The translations under genes were made by a program, and so were the position numbers. Shown here piece by piece: positions 1 to 7,514 of a stretch of 64,000 bases of DNA. Source of the DNA: Arthrobacter sp. FW305-BF8 (GTDB lineage: Bacteria; Actinomycetota; Actinomycetes; Actinomycetales; Micrococcaceae); the NCBI RefSeq assembly GCF_021789315.1, contig NZ_CP084561.1:3286001-3350000 (forward strand), given 5' to 3'. A model generated the notes under the pieces. The model searched no databases. It saw only the letters and a list, made by a program, of their open reading frames with translations, and was not told where the DNA came from. The first letter of the stretch is position 1. Each line of letters opens with the position of its first letter.

Positions 1-1011
1 GTCGCCGCCCTGCGAGTTGTCCGTCCCCTCTTTCGGAGCTGCCGAGGACGCAACGCTGATGGTTCTGTTCAGCGTGGAAACGATGCCGTCCGTCACCGTG
101 CCGGTGAGGCCCAGCGGCGAACCGATGGCAACAGCCGTGTCCCCGACGTTCAGCTTGCTGGAATCACCCAGCGCCGCCGGCGTGAGCCCTGAAGGGTTGT
201 CCACCTTGATGACCGCCAGGTCGGAGAGCGGGTCGGTTCCAACCACCTTGGCACTAAGGACGCGGCCGTCGTTCGTGCGGACCTGAATTTCCGCGTTGGC
301 GGTGGCGCCGTCCAGCGTCACCACGTGGGTGTTGGTGAGGATGTGGCCCTGGTCGTCGAGGATGATCCCTGAGCCCGTGCCGCCGTCGCTGCCGCTGGTG
401 GCTTTGATGGTCACAACGCTCGGTGACGCCTTGACGGCCGCGGCCGTGATCTCGTTGACCGAGTCCTGGTTGTTCACGATCACGGTGCCGGGCTGGCTGC
501 CGGAGCTGACGGCCGGCGCGGTGCCGCCGGCGTCGAACAGGTTGCCGGAGCCAACGGTGGCAACACCGCCGCCCACGAGGCCTGCGGCGAGGATACTGGC
601 CACGAGGGTCCCCACACCGAACGTCGCCTTGCGCTTTGGCTGGCTGCCACGGGTGCCCTGGAACGCGGAATGCGCGTTGTGCTGGGAGTACTGGGTACCG
701 ATCGGCTGGGTAGCCGGTGCCGACTGCTGCCCGTAGAAGGGCGCGTGCTGCGGGTAGACGGGGTGCGGGCCGCCGGGACGCTGCTGCTGGTTCGGCTCGG
801 GCGCGGGCCGGTACAGCGGCATGGTGGGGTTTCTATCGGAGTCCAGGCGCACCGTCGGGTTCTCGGAGGCGTTAGCGGTGCGATGCTCGCCGTCCTGCTG
901 CGCAGGAGGCTGGAGACCCTCGGCGGACTCAGGCCGAGGGCTCGGATCAACAGGCCGCCCTGCAGGATCTCGGTTCTCAGGTGCTGCGCCCGGTACTGGG
1001 TGCTCAGTCAT
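1..1011 (-). CDS. HtrA/DegP-type trypsin-like serine protease (S1C), 3' end cut by window edge
   Basis: A membrane-anchored periplasmic or cell-wall serine protease for envelope quality control. The 337 visible codons start at ATG 1011 behind an AAAGGA ribosome site. Residues 1-130 are a Pro/Gln-rich cytoplasmic tail. One membrane helix lies near 130-155 (GTLVASILAAGLVGGG). The trypsin-like domain begins near 185 with SPSVVTIKA. The catalytic His is in ILTNTHVV and the Asp in SDLAVIKVD. The reading frame is still open at base 1 (NSQGGD), so the GNSGG serine motif and any PDZ domain lie outside the window. The long disordered N-terminus is usual for actinobacterial HtrA/PepD proteins. The gene diverges from the TPM-domain gene at 1321. 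The family call is firm, but which HtrA paralogue it is cannot be told. Confidence 0.9.
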   Translation of the reverse strand, partial: MTEHPVPGAAPENRDPAGRPVDPSPRPESAEGLQPPAQQDGEHRTANASENPTVRLDSDRNPTMPLYRPAPEPNQQQRPGGPHPVYPQHAPFYGQQSAPATQPIGTQYSQHNAHSAFQGTRGSQPKRKATFGVGTLVASILAAGLVGGGVATVGSGNLFDAGGTAPAVSSGSQPGTVIVNNQDSVNEITAAAVKASPSVVTIKATSGSDGGTGSGIILDDQGHILTNTHVVTLDGATANAEIQVRTNDGRVLSAKVVGTDPLSDLAVIKVDNPSGLTPAALGDSSKLNVGDTAVAIGSPLGLTGTVTDGIVSTLNRTISVASSAAPKEGTDNSQGGD

Positions 1012-1038
1012 TGGACTTCCTTTCATCCTCGTCTCTAT

Positions 1039-1067
1039 TAACTATGGACGATCCGACTGAAACTAAA
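1039..1067 (-). promoter_or_regulatory. Candidate promoter of the HtrA-type gene
   Basis: On the minus strand TTTAGT (1067-1062) and TAGTTA (1044-1039) are separated by 17 bases, about 28 bases upstream of the ATG. This resembles a housekeeping -35/-10 pair, each box with some mismatches. It is prediction from sequence only. Confidence 0.4.
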
Positions 1068-1320
1068 GCGGACGTTTGCTGGGAGGTTCCTGAATGGCTT
1101 CCGGGATGGTGTTCCTGACCAGCTTTCTGGACGGCCACCAAGGTCTCCAGCGCTTTTCGCTGGTGGCATATTCCCCGCCGTGGACGCTCCCGCTGGTGCA
1201 CCATAGAATCAAGAAGAATTGCCACAGCGACCTGCGGCTTTACACCCGGCGTGGGGGCGCTGCTGCATTCTATGACGGCTGTTTCGTCCCGAACCAGCCG
1301 CGGCGTGCTGAAGGGTTGCC
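1068..1320. other. Divergent intergenic region between HtrA gene and TPM gene
   Basis: No convincing gene is visible; the short open frames here have no ribosome site and no recognisable protein family. For the rightward gene, TGGACG (1181-1186) and TAGAAT (1204-1209) are spaced by 17 bases and form a plausible promoter. That would leave a leader of about 100 bases before the ATG at 1321. Confidence 0.5.
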
Positions 1321-3372
1321 ATGCGGTCAATGTTGAAACGTGTTCTCGCCGTGATCGGCCTCACGGCAATGCTGGCGGCTCCGGCCGCGGCGGCCTGGGC
1401 CGAAGATCCGGTAACGCTCGATCCGGTAACAAAAATTGTTGACAAGGCCGGCGTCCTGGGCAACCGGGAGGCCGACGTTGAAGAGGCAATCAAGAAGCTC
1501 GGAACCGACCACGCGATGACTTTGCACGTCGTCTACGTGAAAAAGTTCGAGAATCCCACTGACGGAACTGCATGGGCTGCCGACGTCGCCAAAAAAGCCA
1601 ATCTCGGCTCCAATGCCATGGTGCTCGCCGTTGCTACCGAGACTCGCAAGTACCAGCTGAGCAAGCCCTCCAGCAGCAAGATCACCAACGCCCAACGCGA
1701 CACGATCGTGAAGAGCGCCGTGGACCCGCAGCTTCGCAACGGTGACTACGCGCAGGCTGCCATTGACGCAGCGGCCGCCGTCGGCGACGCCGCAGGTGGC
1801 GGCAGTGGCAACGTCCCCTCAGGCGCCGGAGCCGGAACGGCGGTCCTCGTGGGCGCCGGCGTCGTCGCCGCCGGTGGCGCGGGCACGTACCTTTACCTGC
1901 GCAACAGGCGTAAGAAGGCAGGACAGGCGTCCAGCGCAAGCTACGGCCCGCAGGGCGCGGAACTCGATCCCCTGGCCGGCATGAGCATCGAAGACCTGCG
2001 CAGGAAGAGCGGCTCGCTCCTGATTGAAGCCGACGACGCGATCAAATCGAGCGAGCAGGAACTGGGCTTCGCCGAGGCGCAATACGGGGAAGCGGCCGTG
2101 GGCAACTTCACCAAGGCACTTCAGGAGGCCAAGGCGCACATGTCCGAGTCGTTCAAGCTGCAGCAGCAGCTGGACGACCACATCCCCGACACCGAAGAAC
2201 AGCAGCGCAGCTGGCTCGGCGAAATCATCAGGAGGTCGGAAGCGGCTCTGGCGTCGCTGCAGGAGCAGAAGGCCGACTTCGACTCGCTGCGCGAACTCGA
2301 GAAGAACGCGCCGCAGGCCCTCGCGGCAGTGGACGCCGGCGCCGCAGACGCTGACGCCAAGATCGCCCGGGCTGACCAGACCCTGGCCGAACTGCGCGGC
2401 AAGTACGCGGACAGCGCGCTGGCCCAGGTGTCGGACAACATCAGCCAGGCCAAGGAACGGCTGGCCTTCGTGCAGAATGCCAGCAAAGCGGCGCGTGAAA
2501 AGCTCGCTGGCGGAGAGGGAAGCCTCGCGGCCGTGGCTGTCCGGGCATCGGAGGAGAGCCTGCACCAGACGCACGTGCTGCTCGACGCAATCTCCAAGGT
2601 GGCCGGCAACCTGGACTCGGCCCGTCAGGGACTGGAATCCGCTGTGGTGGACACCTCCCAGGACCTTGCCCAGGCGAAGGCCATGATCCAGTCCGGCGCC
2701 CATCCGGAGCTCGAGGGGCCCGTGGCCGGCGTCGAAGCGGCCCTCGCGCGCGTGAAGAGTGAAATCCAAAGCGGCAAGATTGACCCCATTGCCACTCTGG
2801 AGCGGGTCGAGTCGGCACATCAGGCCCTCGACCATGCCTTGGGCGGCATTCGGGACCAGCAGGAACAGGCCCGCAGGGCTCAGGCGTCGCTGCAGCAGAC
2901 CATCATGTCGGCCCAGGCGCAGATCAGCGCGACATCGGATTACATCACCGCCCGCCGCGGCGGGGTCGGCACAGAGGCCCGGACCCGTCTGGCGGAGGCC
3001 CAGCGCAACCTCGATTACGCGCTGTCCATTTCGCGCAACGACCCCGTCACCGCGCTGACCTACGCCCAGCAGGCACACGCACTGGCGGCCCAGGCGGCTC
3101 AGCTGGCACAGTCTGACGTCGACCAGTTCGGTGGCTACGCCAACCAGGGCTACGGCCGGGGCGGCATGTTCGGCGGCGGCGGAGGCGGCGGCCTGGGCGG
3201 CGCCATCCTTGGGGGCATACTCATCAACTCCATCCTCAACGGCGGCAGCGGCGGCGGCTGGGGCGGCGGCCACAGCGACGGCGGCGGCTGGGGCGGCGAC
3301 TCCGGCGGCTTCGGCGGTGACTCCGGCGGCGGCGATTGGGGCGGCGACTTCGGCGGCGGAGGCGACTTCTAG
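1321..3372 (+). CDS. TPM-domain (YgcG-like) exported membrane protein with Gly-rich C-terminus
   Basis: A 683-residue envelope protein. It has a Sec signal peptide (residues 1-27, cleavage after AAAAWA) and an extracytoplasmic TPM domain (about 35-150, beginning VTKIVDKAGVLGNREADVE). A membrane helix follows (about 170-195, ending in RNRRKK). The long helical part (about 215-600) is rich in Ala, Gln and Glu and predicted to be coiled coil. The tail from about 605 is almost pure Gly/Asp/Trp. The start ATG has GAAGGG 6 bases upstream; a second in-frame ATG follows four codons later. PspA begins 108 bases downstream on the same strand, so a shared envelope-stress role is likely. TPM domains have been linked to phosphatase activity or photosystem assembly in other lineages; the function here is unknown. 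Confidence 0.8.
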   Translation: MRSMLKRVLAVIGLTAMLAAPAAAAWAEDPVTLDPVTKIVDKAGVLGNREADVEEAIKKLGTDHAMTLHVVYVKKFENPTDGTAWAADVAKKANLGSNAMVLAVATETRKYQLSKPSSSKITNAQRDTIVKSAVDPQLRNGDYAQAAIDAAAAVGDAAGGGSGNVPSGAGAGTAVLVGAGVVAAGGAGTYLYLRNRRKKAGQASSASYGPQGAELDPLAGMSIEDLRRKSGSLLIEADDAIKSSEQELGFAEAQYGEAAVGNFTKALQEAKAHMSESFKLQQQLDDHIPDTEEQQRSWLGEIIRRSEAALASLQEQKADFDSLRELEKNAPQALAAVDAGAADADAKIARADQTLAELRGKYADSALAQVSDNISQAKERLAFVQNASKAAREKLAGGEGSLAAVAVRASEESLHQTHVLLDAISKVAGNLDSARQGLESAVVDTSQDLAQAKAMIQSGAHPELEGPVAGVEAALARVKSEIQSGKIDPIATLERVESAHQALDHALGGIRDQQEQARRAQASLQQTIMSAQAQISATSDYITARRGGVGTEARTRLAEAQRNLDYALSISRNDPVTALTYAQQAHALAAQAAQLAQSDVDQFGGYANQGYGRGGMFGGGGGGGLGGAILGGILINSILNGGSGGGWGGGHSDGGGWGGDSGGFGGDSGGGDWGGDFGGGGDF

Positions 3373-3387
3373 CCGGCAAAACTAAGC

Positions 3388-3410
3388 GCCGGCCCGGCCA
3401 CCGGGCCGGC
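3388..3410 (+). terminator. GC-rich hairpin after TPM gene
   Basis: Ten-base arms GCCGGCCCGG / CCGGGCCGGC around a CCA loop lie just after the stop codon. There is no T-run, so it may be an attenuating or mRNA-stabilising hairpin rather than a strong terminator. Confidence 0.4.
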
Positions 3411-3435
3411 GGATAGAAGCGGTATAACAACAGTT

Positions 3436-3449
3436 CACTGTATTCAGTG
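3436..3449. promoter_or_regulatory. Short palindrome upstream of pspA
   Basis: CACTG-tatt-CAGTG lies about 31 bases upstream of the pspA start and next to TATAAC at 3423-3428, which could be a -10 element. It could be a regulator site for separate expression of pspA, but this is speculative. Confidence 0.25.
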
Positions 3450-3480
3450 GCACACACGGAGCAGGACGAAAGGTAACACC

Positions 3481-4275
3481 ATGGTTAAGCAGTCCATTTT
3501 CGGCCGCATGGCGCAGCTGGCGAAGGCAAACATCAACGCCTTGCTGGACCAGGCCGAGGACCCGCAGAAGATGCTGGACCAGATGGTCCGGGACTACTCC
3601 AACAACATTGCCGAAGCCGAGTCCGCGGTGGCCCAGACCATCGGAAACCTGCGCATGCTCCAGGACGACTACAACGAGGACATCAAGAACGCGCAGGACT
3701 GGGGCAACAAGGCCCTGGCGGCTTCCCGCAAGGCTGATGAGTTCCGCAGTGCCGGCAACGCAGCCGATGCACAGAAGTTCGACAACCTGGCCAAGGTGGC
3801 ACTGCAGCGCCAGATGTCATCGGAAAATGAGGCCCGCGCCGCGGAGCCCAACATCGCCTCCCAGTCCGACGTGGTGGACCGCCTCAAGACCGGCCTGGAC
3901 CAGATGAAGGGCAAGCTGAACCAGCTCACCAGCAAGCGCAACGAACTGGTGGCCCGCTCCAAGACCGCGGCCGCGCAGTCCCAGGTCCACGACGCGCTGC
4001 GCAGCATCGACATTCTGGACCCCACCAGCGAGGTGGGCCGCTTCGAGGAAAAGATCCGGCGCGAAGAGGCCAAGGTCCGTGGCCAGCAGGAGCTTGCCGC
4101 CTCGAGCCTCGATGCCCAGTTCAACCAGCTCGAGGATCTCGGCGAACAGACCGAGATCGAGGCCCGGCTGGCGGCTCTGAAGTCAGGCACCGCCAAGCCG
4201 GCCATCGGGGCCGGTGGCAATGCGACGTCCTCTTCGTCGTCCACCGTTGACGAGGCGGACTTCGACAAGCTGTAA
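3481..4275 (+). CDS. pspA: PspA/IM30 family phage-shock protein
   Basis: A peripheral membrane protein of 264 residues that binds stressed inner membranes and helps keep the proton gradient; family members polymerise like ESCRT-III. The N-terminus (SIFGRMAQLAKANINALLDQ) contains the amphipathic membrane-binding helix. Residues 25-195 are the long helical hairpin (EDPQKMLDQMVRDY). The C-terminal 30 residues form a Gly/Ser linker and an acidic end. The ATG follows a GAAAGG ribosome site. No pspBC or pspF gene is adjacent; the TPM-domain membrane protein directly upstream may be its partner. Length and motifs fit the family well. Confidence 0.93.
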   Translation: MVKQSIFGRMAQLAKANINALLDQAEDPQKMLDQMVRDYSNNIAEAESAVAQTIGNLRMLQDDYNEDIKNAQDWGNKALAASRKADEFRSAGNAADAQKFDNLAKVALQRQMSSENEARAAEPNIASQSDVVDRLKTGLDQMKGKLNQLTSKRNELVARSKTAAAQSQVHDALRSIDILDPTSEVGRFEEKIRREEAKVRGQQELAASSLDAQFNQLEDLGEQTEIEARLAALKSGTAKPAIGAGGNATSSSSSTVDEADFDKL

Positions 4276-4305
4276 CGGGCGCTCAAACCGGGCACACCGC
4301 TGCGG

Positions 4306-4331
4306 GGCCGGGATCCACAGGGATCCCGGCC
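4306..4331 (+). terminator. Hairpin after pspA
   Basis: Perfect 11-base arms GGCCGGGATCC / GGATCCCGGCC with a 4-base loop lie 30 bases after the pspA stop and before the photolyase start. There is no clear T-run, so termination strength is uncertain. Confidence 0.5.
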
Positions 4332-4363
4332 TCTGCCGTTTCCGGGACGTGTAGCGTGAATCC

Positions 4364-5788
4364 ATGGCTTCCACCATTGTCTGGCTCCGCGACGACCTGC
4401 GACTCGACGACAATCCCGCCCTCGCGGCCGCGGCTGCACTGCCGGATCCGGTGACGGTGGTGTACATCCTGGATGAAGACTCCCCCGGCATCCGCCCGCT
4501 GGGCTCCGCAGCGAGGTGGTGGCTCCACCACTCCCTGTCCGCCCTCGCCGGCAGCCTCGAAGCGCACGGGTCCCGGCTGTTGCTGCGCCGGGGCACCGCC
4601 GCTTCGGTCATCGAGGATTTGGCGGCTGAGACCGGCGCCGGCCAGTTGTTCTGGAACCGGCGTTACAGCCAGCCGGAGCGCAGCATCGACGCCGGCATCA
4701 AGGAGTGGGCCGCCGGGCAGGGCATCGAGACCACCAGCTTCCAGGCAAACCTGCTGTTCGAGCCGTGGACGGTGCGCACCGGTTCAGGCGGGCCATACAA
4801 GGTCTTCACACCGTTCTGGCGTTCCTGCCTGGCTGGTGCGGAACCCCGCCTTCCCGCCGATGCCCCTGGCCACTTGCCGCAGCCCGCAGCCGGAACGTCC
4901 GGCCGCCCGCCGGCCGGTGACCGGCTCGACAGTTGGCGGCTCCTCCCCCGCAAGCCGGACTGGAGCGGCGGTCTCGCCGCGACTTGGACCCCGGGCGAGG
5001 ACGGCGCCCACAACCGGCTGGACAATTTTCTCGACGGGCCCGTAGAGGACTATGGCAGGGGCCGGGACCTGCCGGGCGTCGAAGGCACCAGCCGCCTCTC
5101 GCCGCACCTGCGCTTCGGCGAGATCAGTCCCTTCCGTGTCTGGCATTCCCTGCGGGAACGCTTTCCCCGCCAAGCACCGGCCGACGTCGGGATCTTCCGC
5201 AGCGAGCTCGGCTGGCGTGAGTTCTGCTGGCAGCTTCTGTACGAGAATCCGGACCTGGCCACCCAAAACTACCGCCGCGAGTTCGACCACTTCGCCTGGC
5301 AAACGCCGTCGGACGCCGAACTGGAGGCCTGGCAGCAGGGGCACACCGGTTATCCCCTGGTGGACGCCGGCATGCGGCAGCTGTGGCAGACCGGCTGGAT
5401 GCATAACAGGGTCCGGATGGCTGCGGCGTCGTTCCTGGTGAAGAACATGCTGGCGGACTGGCGCGTGGGCGAAGCCTGGTTCTGGGACACCCTGGTCGAC
5501 GCGGACGCAGCGAACAACCCGGCCAACTGGCAATGGGTGGCGGGTTCTGGCGCGGACGCGTCGCCTTACTTCCGCATTTTCAACCCGGTGACGCAGAGCA
5601 AGAAGTTCGACGCCGGTGGCAGTTACCTCCGCGGCTACATACCGGAACTCGCGGACCTGGATGACAGGACGGTGCACGAGCCGTGGAAGAACCCGGCGGC
5701 GGCTTCGGGCTACCCCGAACCGCTGGTGGGCCTGCAGGAATCGCGGGAAAGGGCGCTGGACACTTACCAGCGGCTCAAGGACCGGTGA
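4364..5788 (+). CDS. phrB: Deoxyribodipyrimidine photolyase (class I CPD type)
   Basis: A flavoprotein that repairs UV-induced cyclobutane pyrimidine dimers using blue light. The 474 residues match the usual length. The N-terminal Rossmann-like antenna domain starts with IVWLRDDLRLDDNPAL. The C-terminal FAD domain shows SRLSPHLRFGEISP, WREFCWQLL, GYPLVDAGMRQLWQTGWMHN and NPANWQWVAGSG, all hallmarks of the cryptochrome/photolyase FAD site. It stands alone between pspA and a convergent membrane protein. A class I photolyase is far likelier than a cryptochrome because the catalytic FAD motifs are intact. Confidence 0.95.
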   Translation: MASTIVWLRDDLRLDDNPALAAAAALPDPVTVVYILDEDSPGIRPLGSAARWWLHHSLSALAGSLEAHGSRLLLRRGTAASVIEDLAAETGAGQLFWNRRYSQPERSIDAGIKEWAAGQGIETTSFQANLLFEPWTVRTGSGGPYKVFTPFWRSCLAGAEPRLPADAPGHLPQPAAGTSGRPPAGDRLDSWRLLPRKPDWSGGLAATWTPGEDGAHNRLDNFLDGPVEDYGRGRDLPGVEGTSRLSPHLRFGEISPFRVWHSLRERFPRQAPADVGIFRSELGWREFCWQLLYENPDLATQNYRREFDHFAWQTPSDAELEAWQQGHTGYPLVDAGMRQLWQTGWMHNRVRMAAASFLVKNMLADWRVGEAWFWDTLVDADAANNPANWQWVAGSGADASPYFRIFNPVTQSKKFDAGGSYLRGYIPELADLDDRTVHEPWKNPAAASGYPEPLVGLQESRERALDTYQRLKDR

Positions 5789-5841
5789 ACAAGCAGGTGA
5801 ACAAGCGGGCGATCAACCGGGCGCGCAGCGACGCCGCTGAG

Positions 5842-6777
5842 CTAGCGGCTGGTGACCTTACCCATGAGGGACGCAATCGGACGCAGGAACAGGGGCCGGG
5901 CCAGGAACCATGCCGCAACCATCACCGCAACTGATGCGACGAAGAACCAGAAACCGACCCAGCTCACGTCGTCGCTGCCGCCGTACATGTGGTTGAGGTT
6001 GCGGAGCGCGCCCGTGGCCAGCACCAGGAAGACGTGGACCACAATGAAGGCCACAAAGTAGATCATCACGGGGAAGTGCACTGCACGGGCCGCTTCGATG
6101 GGGAAGGCCCTGTTCAGCACGGAGGCCTTTTTGGGCCACGCGGCGGACATGCGCAGGCCCGTGATGAAGGCCAGCGGAGCCGCAACGAACACCGTGGCGA
6201 AGTAGGTCAGCAGCTGCAGGGCGTTGTAGTTGACCCAGCCGTTCTCCGTGGGCCAGTTCAGTGAAGCGTACTGCAGGGCGGCCGAGACGGCGTTCGGGAA
6301 AACATCCCAGGATGTGGGAACGATCCGCGTCCACTGGCCGGTCGCGAACAGCAGGATCACAAAGACTAGCCCGTTGAGGATCCACAGCGCATCAAGCGTG
6401 AGGTGGAACCAGAGCTCCAGGCTGATCTTGGTGGGAGCCGTCCGGGTTTTGATGAGGCCCTTGTTGTTCCGGGTCCAGTAGCCGCCGGGGCGGGTGGTGG
6501 TACGGACCTGCCAGCCCGAACGGATGATGAGCAGCAGGAAGAAGGCGTTCAGGAAGTGCTGCCAGGCCAGCCAGGCCGGGAAACCGACGGGGGCGCCGGC
6601 GGGAAGCTCGGAATGTCCGGGGTAGTCCTCCATGAAGGAGGCAACGGCGGACAGTCCGGTGATCCACTTTGCGAGGAGCACCACAAGCACCAGTGCCACG
6701 AGCGCTGCAGGCACCCCCCAGTACAGCCTGGCGCGCTTGCCCCTGGCAGTGCCGGACTTGTTCTTCGTTGTGGACAT
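5842..6777 (-). CDS. Cytochrome b/b6-domain integral membrane protein
   Basis: About 311 residues with an early membrane helix (WGVPAALVALVLVVLLAKWI) and four to five further helices. Histidines sit in helices in WQHFLNAFF, LWFHLTLDAL, ARAVHFPVMIYF and IVVHVFLVLA, the pattern of a di-heme cytochrome b561 or formate-dehydrogenase-gamma-like subunit. It probably passes electrons between quinone and an exported or membrane redox enzyme. The open frame extends to 6918, but GAGAGGA lies 12 bases upstream of ATG 6777 (MSTTKNKSG), so that start is preferred; an ATG at 6789 abuts the ribosome site. No partner oxidoreductase is adjacent, so its redox partner is unknown. Confidence 0.75.
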   Translation of the reverse strand: MSTTKNKSGTARGKRARLYWGVPAALVALVLVVLLAKWITGLSAVASFMEDYPGHSELPAGAPVGFPAWLAWQHFLNAFFLLLIIRSGWQVRTTTRPGGYWTRNNKGLIKTRTAPTKISLELWFHLTLDALWILNGLVFVILLFATGQWTRIVPTSWDVFPNAVSAALQYASLNWPTENGWVNYNALQLLTYFATVFVAAPLAFITGLRMSAAWPKKASVLNRAFPIEAARAVHFPVMIYFVAFIVVHVFLVLATGALRNLNHMYGGSDDVSWVGFWFFVASVAVMVAAWFLARPLFLRPIASLMGKVTSR

Positions 6778-6900
6778 CGAGCTATCCATTCCTCTCGAGA
6801 ATGACTGACCAGTGGAGGCGCCCCGCGCCGGCCAGGAATTCCGGGCCCTGCGAAAGAGAATACTAGGAACCCCGAGCACATGAACAAATGCTCCGGTAAT

Positions 6901-6937
6901 GCAGAAAGCCCCGGCCACATTGTGGCCAGGGCTTCCC
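6901..6937 (-). terminator. Terminator of first tRNA-fMet
   Basis: Reading leftwards, AAGCCCTGGCCACA-AT-TGTGGCC-GGGGCTTT forms a strong hairpin immediately downstream of the encoded CCA end of the tRNA. Confidence 0.75.
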
Positions 6938-6939
6938 TC

Positions 6940-7016
6940 TGGTTGCGGGGACAGGATTTGAACCTGTGACCTCTGGGTTATGAGCCCAGCGAGCTACCGA
7001 ACTGCTCCACCCCGCG
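6940..7016 (-). tRNA. Initiator tRNA-fMet (CAT), copy 1, CCA end encoded
   Basis: A 77-base cloverleaf on the minus strand. The anticodon loop CTCATAA lies between CTGGG and CCCAG, giving the three G:C pairs typical of initiators. The acceptor stem begins CGCGGGG and ends CCCCGCA, so position 1:72 is a C:A mismatch, and the D stem has A11:U24. All three marks separate initiator from elongator Met or lysidine-Ile tRNAs. The gene includes ACCA at its 3' end. Confidence 0.95.
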
Positions 7017-7188
7017 TCGCTTGATCAACAATACCCTACTTTTGCGGAGGCTTTGACCACTGCTGTTTTTGCGGGGTCCCGCGCCTGTTTTATGGGCACC
7101 CCGCCGGACCGGGAGGCGCCCTCCCAGGCAAAACCCCCGCGCCACCAAGATGGTGCTATGAAAATCGGGCACCGGAAAAGCAGACAAC

Positions 7189-7227
7189 AAAAGACCCGGA
7201 CCACCATACGGTGATCCGGGTCTTTTC
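7189..7227 (-). terminator. Terminator of second tRNA-fMet
   Basis: On the minus strand AAAAGACCCGGATCACC / GGTGGTCCGGGTCTTTT forms a hairpin followed by T-rich sequence, directly after the tRNA 3' end. Confidence 0.8.
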
Positions 7228-7232
7228 TTCAG

Positions 7233-7306
7233 TTGCGGGGACAGGATTTGAACCTGTGACCTCTGGGTTATGAGCCCAGCGAGCTACCGAACTGCTCCAC
7301 CCCGCG
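7233..7306 (-). tRNA. Initiator tRNA-fMet (CAT), copy 2, CCA end not encoded
   Basis: Identical to copy 1 through all 74 body positions, with the same C1:A72 mismatch and GGG/CCC anticodon stem. The bases after discriminator A73 read CTG rather than CCA, so this transcript needs CCA-adding enzyme. It lies 217 bases upstream of copy 1, with its own terminator between them. Confidence 0.95.
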
Positions 7307-7317
7307 TCGCAAGAACT

Positions 7318-7346
7318 ACTCTACCGGCCGGTGAACAGGGGGCCAA
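7318..7346 (-). promoter_or_regulatory. Promoter of second tRNA-fMet
   Basis: TTGGCC (7346-7341) and TAGAGT (7323-7318) are separated by 17 bases on the minus strand. The -10 box ends 12 bases upstream of the mature tRNA 5' end, a good fit for a stable-RNA promoter. Confidence 0.55.
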
Positions 7347-7398
7347 ATCCAAACGACGTGATCTGCGTCTCGGGACCCCTGGGCCCCTCCCATACGCG

Positions 7399-7449
7399 AA
7401 AGGCCGGTCCTCCCCGCGGACCAGTTCAGTCGCGGGGAGGGCCGGCCTT
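7399..7449 (-). terminator. Terminator of the UPF0182 gene
   Basis: Reading leftwards, AAGGCCGG-c-CCTCCCCGCG pairs with CGCGGGGAGG-a-CCGGCCTTT around a 12-base loop, located about 70 bases after the stop codon. Confidence 0.7.
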
Positions 7450-7514
7450 GCACTCCATCAGTTGCCGCTCGGTTAGCGGCTCTCAGTCAGTGGCTGTCAG
7501 TTAGTGGCTGCCAG

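Noticed and set aside
1819..3273. Long minus-strand frame opposite the TPM gene
   Set aside because: It mirrors codon bias of the plus-strand gene and lacks any recognisable domain or ribosome site.
6978..7207. Open frames between and across the tRNA-fMet genes
   Set aside because: They overlap a tRNA gene, lack ribosome sites and encode no recognisable protein.
6940..7306. Elongator tRNA-Met or lysidine tRNA-Ile
   Set aside because: The C1:A72 mismatch, A11:U24 and three G:C pairs in the anticodon stem are initiator marks.
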